From CAYHWW01 sp964360145 (GTDB taxonomy: Bacteria; Bdellovibrionota; UBA1018; CAYHWW01): a stretch of DNA of 9,441 nt. The stretch spans positions 1 to 9,441 of the forward strand of contig CAYHWW010000135.1 in assembly GCA_964360145.1 (NCBI GenBank), read 5' to 3'. Position 1 is the stretch's first letter. Each line of letters begins with the position of its first letter. The notes below the pieces were generated by a model. The model was given only the letters and a program-made list of their open reading frames with translations. It ran no database searches and had not been told where the DNA came from. This document shows, one piece after another, positions 7,458-9,441 of this stretch. The translations under genes and the position numbers were made by a program.

Positions 7458-7488
7458 ATTCTAAGTCGATTTTGAAAACCCTTGTCAA
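7458..7488 (-). promoter_or_regulatory. Candidate promoter of the thiolase operon
   Basis: Reading the minus strand, TTGACA (7488-7483) is a perfect sigma-70 -35 box and TAGAAT (7463-7458) a good -10 box, separated by 19 bases, slightly long. A start point 6-7 bases on would fall at about 7452-7450, next to the ATG at 7449, so the mRNA would have almost no leader. A small symmetric element TTTTGAAAA (7470-7478) lies between the boxes and could be an operator, though nothing else supports that. The boxes are seen; their use is inferred. Confidence 0.45.
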
Positions 7489-7510
7489 CGTTTTTTACCA
7501 GGCGTACTTC
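7482..7510 (+). promoter_or_regulatory. Candidate promoter of the htrA-like gene
   Basis: On the plus strand, TTGTCA (7482-7487) lies 17 bases before TACTTC (7505-7510), a good -35 with a poor -10. A transcript from here would start near 7517 and carry a leader of about 28 bases with AGGAG at 7530-7534, 10 bases before the ATG at 7545. The -35 overlaps the opposing thiolase -35 (TTGTCAA read on one strand, TTGACAA on the other). I see no sigma-E-type GGAACTT box. Confidence 0.3.
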
Positions 7511-7544
7511 TCACTGACCGCGTCATCCCAGGAGTTTGCCGCTT

Positions 7545-8657
7545 ATGCGCGTTCTGTCTTTTTGGAAAATCGCCGCCCCCTACGCCGCTCTTTTTTGGTT
7601 ATGGCTCACCACAGGCCTCGACACCAGCCACGCCGCGGTGAACCTCAGCGCCGAACTCCCTGACCTAGTGGAACGCGTGGCCCCTGGCGTCGTAAACATC
7701 TCTTCCACAAAATTCATGAAGTACATGTTCTACGGCCCCATGGACGACGTCTTCGGCCAGATGTTCGGCATGCCGCGGGAGCAGACCCAGCGCCAGTCCT
7801 CCTTGGGTTCGGGCTTTCTCATCGATGCCGCGGGCTACGTGCTGACCAACAATCATGTCATCGAACAGGCCGACGAGATCGTGGTGATTTTTCTAGATAA
7901 GCGCAAAATCCCCGCCCGGGTGGTGGGCCGGGACCGCGCCATGGATCTTGCTCTCCTTCAATTGAAGGGCGGCGCCACAAACAAGAACTTAAAGCCCCTG
8001 GACCTCGGCGACAGTGAAGCCGTGCGCATTGGCGAACCTATTTTCGCCATCGGCAACCCCTTCGGCCTCCAACACACGGTGACCAGTGGCATCATCAGCG
8101 CGAAAAATCGCACCATTGGCCTCGGCGCCTTCGACCGCTTTCTGCAAACGGATGCCAGCATCAACTTCGGCAACTCCGGTGGCCCGCTTTTCAACTTCAA
8201 AGGCGAGGTCATTGGCATCAATACCGCCATCAACGCCCAGGGCCAGGGTTTGAGCTTTGCCATCCCCATCTCCGATGCCCGCGGCCACATCGACGAATTC
8301 AAAAAATATGGCCGCATCGTGCGCCCCTGGCTAGGCGCCCTGGGAGAAAACATTTCCCCGGCGCTCCAAAGTTACTATGGCATCCCGTCGGATCAAGGCG
8401 TGCTCATAACGCAATTAGTCGTAAACGGCCCCGCCATTGGCGCTGGCCTTAAAGCCGGCGACGTCATCGTGTCCGTCAATGGCACCTCCGTGGCGGACAT
8501 CTACGATGTCCAGCGGGAATTGGCCAAGCTGAAGCCCAATGACAACGTCACCATCCAAATACGTCGAGCCAAAGAAGAGTGGAGCCGCCTCACCACAAAG
8601 CAGATCAAGCTCTCCGCCACCCCCGACGCCGATCGCCTGCCCCAGGGGATTCTGTAA
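7545..8657 (+). CDS. htrA: HtrA/Deg-family serine protease with a single PDZ domain
   Basis: A 370-residue envelope protease and chaperone-type quality-control enzyme. ATG 7545 is chosen because AGGAG sits 10 bases upstream; a TTG at 7536 is too close to it. The N-terminus (WKIAAPYAALFWLWLTTGLDTSHAA) is a signal peptide, cleaved near 30, or possibly an uncleaved anchor. The trypsin-like domain at about 36-255 has the complete triad: His104 in LTNNHVIE, Asp134 in RAMDLALLQL, and Ser211 in NFGNSGGPLFN. The oxyanion and substrate loops (AIGNPFGL, TVTSGIISAKNR) are intact. One PDZ domain follows at about 258-345 (RPWLGALG, GVLITQLVVNGPAIGAGLKAGDVIVSVNG). E. coli DegP and DegQ have two PDZ domains, so this size and layout are closer to DegS, but a role in sigma-E signalling is not shown. 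A short region (about 57-85, Met- and Gln-rich, MKYMFYGPMDDVFGQMFGMP) corresponds to the variable LA loop region. It is divergent from the thiolase operon and may be co-transcribed with the next gene. Confidence 0.94.
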   Translation: MRVLSFWKIAAPYAALFWLWLTTGLDTSHAAVNLSAELPDLVERVAPGVVNISSTKFMKYMFYGPMDDVFGQMFGMPREQTQRQSSLGSGFLIDAAGYVLTNNHVIEQADEIVVIFLDKRKIPARVVGRDRAMDLALLQLKGGATNKNLKPLDLGDSEAVRIGEPIFAIGNPFGLQHTVTSGIISAKNRTIGLGAFDRFLQTDASINFGNSGGPLFNFKGEVIGINTAINAQGQGLSFAIPISDARGHIDEFKKYGRIVRPWLGALGENISPALQSYYGIPSDQGVLITQLVVNGPAIGAGLKAGDVIVSVNGTSVADIYDVQRELAKLKPNDNVTIQIRRAKEEWSRLTTKQIKLSATPDADRLPQGIL

Positions 8658-8703
8658 CAATAATAGTCATTTAGGATTACCTGATTGACGCCCTCGCTGC
8701 GCC

Positions 8704-9441
8704 ATGGGACCCTTAGCACTGGTCATGGAACGTCGCAAAGATACCCCCGTCAAAGGCGAAGCCCTCCCCCGCGACTACCTCGTGCTGATCGAGGGGATCT
8801 TCAATAAGAACTTCTCCGCCCAAATCATAGGGAAGGGGAAGAAGCGGGAAACCTTCGTGGTCTACGGAATGATCTACTCCGACGAAGTGGTGATGGCCGT
8901 CTCTTTAAAGAACCCGTCTAACTTGCGGATGACCACCTGCTACGCCTCCATGGACTTCCCCCCGCCTTCCTTCATCCCGGAAAGCGGCGCTCCCGCCGTG
9001 GGCATCCCCACGGCATCCGACGCCGTCCAGACCGCCGTCAACTCCTGCATCGACGTGGTGGCGAGTTTCTTCCAAACCTACTTCGAGGAAGAGCGCCCCC
9101 TGGACTACGAGAGCGAATACCGCCAGGAGTGGGTGCCCGTGGACCTGGAAAAAACCCTGCGGGTTTTCCTCCGCCTCAATCGAGACAATTTAGAAATCGA
9201 AGCGGCCAGCGAAGAGTTCATAGCCCAGAGCCAAGCCATGGATGAGCCCGGCTTCGGCGACTTCGAGGAAGAGCCCCGGGGCATGGTGGAAGAAGCCCGA
9301 GCCGCCGTGGGTGCTGAAGACGATGAAGTGGATCCCGACGAAGCCGGCGAAGTCGATGATGATGAAGACGACGAGGACGAAGAAGAGTCCTCAGAGGACA
9401 CCATCGACCCCCCCCCCCCCCCCGCCACCCCCCCAGCCGCC
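8704..9441 (+). CDS. Unrecognised protein with an acidic tail, cut by the window edge
   Basis: An open frame of 246 codons that continues past the right edge, so the stop is not seen. A TGA in frame at 8686-8688 limits the start to ATG 8704 or ATG 8725. Neither has a clear Shine-Dalgarno, and the shorter form (MERRKDTPVKGEALPRDYL) is equally likely. Residues 20-170 look like a compact alpha/beta domain: YLVLIEGIFNKNF, an FVVYGMIYSDEVVMAVSL strand pair, a helix DAVQTAVNSCIDVVASFFQ and WVPVDLEKTLRVFLRLNRDN. I do not recognise the family. From about 180 the protein becomes very acidic, with eleven consecutive Asp/Glu at 218-228, then five Pro coded by a C run and a Pro-Ala stretch. No signal peptide or membrane segment is seen, so it is probably cytoplasmic. 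Codon use resembles the neighbours, and the gene lies 46 bp after htrA on the same strand, so co-transcription is plausible. The frame is coding-like (charged, structured composition, strong GC3 bias). Confidence 0.75.
   Translation, partial: MGPLALVMERRKDTPVKGEALPRDYLVLIEGIFNKNFSAQIIGKGKKRETFVVYGMIYSDEVVMAVSLKNPSNLRMTTCYASMDFPPPSFIPESGAPAVGIPTASDAVQTAVNSCIDVVASFFQTYFEEERPLDYESEYRQEWVPVDLEKTLRVFLRLNRDNLEIEAASEEFIAQSQAMDEPGFGDFEEEPRGMVEEARAAVGAEDDEVDPDEAGEVDDDEDDEDEEESSEDTIDPPPPPATPPAA
9408..9423 (+). repeat. Homopolymeric tract of 16 C
   Basis: Sixteen consecutive C residues, forming the last base of an Asp codon and five Pro codons in the frame of the gene starting at 8704. A second run of seven C follows at about 9428-9434. 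Such tracts slip during replication and are also prone to sequencing and assembly error, so the exact length here is uncertain. Confidence 0.9.

Noticed and set aside
8685..8718. Possible promoter (TTGACG) between htrA and the last gene
   Set aside because: No acceptable -10 box lies 15-19 bases downstream; the nearest, TTAGCA, is 22 bases away and between the two candidate start codons.
9105..9428. Minus-strand open frame encoding a poly-serine protein
   Set aside because: The serine run is the antisense reading of the Asp/Glu codons in the plus-strand gene starting at 8704. It has low complexity and no independent coding signs.

Overview
The window looks like chromosomal DNA of a Gram-negative bacterium with moderately high GC. 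The signs are a TonB system, an outer-membrane receptor ending in phenylalanine, a periplasmic HtrA-type protease and several exported proteins. The receptor style (a TonB-type domain, then a carboxypeptidase-regulatory-like domain, then plug and barrel, followed by a lipoprotein gene) recalls Myxococcota, Bdellovibrionota and related former deltaproteobacteria. That placement is inference from memory of families, not from a search.

Layout. About 7450 to 83 is a train of seven minus-strand genes. In transcription order they are: an acetyl-CoA acetyltransferase (7449-6256), the two subunits of a succinyl-CoA:3-ketoacid CoA-transferase (6259-5561 and 5556-4900), a TonB energy transducer (4851-4267), a large TonB-dependent receptor (4286-1755), a small putative lipoprotein (1755-1024) and a secreted protein of unknown function (925-83). 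Several junctions overlap (4 bp, 20 bp and 1 bp) and the gaps are 4, 48 and 98 bp, so one long transcript or two adjoining ones is plausible. On the plus strand, 7545-8657 encodes a trypsin-like HtrA/Deg protease with one PDZ domain. It is followed by an unrecognised gene (from 8704) that runs off the right edge inside a proline-rich stretch containing a run of 16 C.

How the genes may work together. The first three minus-strand genes form a complete acetoacetate-degradation module: acetoacetate is activated with succinyl-CoA and cleaved to two acetyl-CoA. The next three form an outer-membrane uptake unit: inner-membrane TonB, receptor and a lipoprotein partner. Joining them suggests, but does not prove, import of a substrate whose breakdown feeds into acetoacetyl-CoA. 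The divergent protease gene shares a 95 bp intergenic region with the thiolase, where candidate -35 boxes of the two promoters overlap.

The least ordinary items are the secreted protein at 83-925, whose C-terminal half resembles the conserved core of plant IQM (calmodulin-binding) proteins; the receptor with its own N-terminal TonB-C-like domain; the overlapping divergent promoters with a possibly leaderless thiolase mRNA; and the 16-C tract in the last gene. I see no RNA genes, CRISPR arrays, insertion sequences or transfer signatures.
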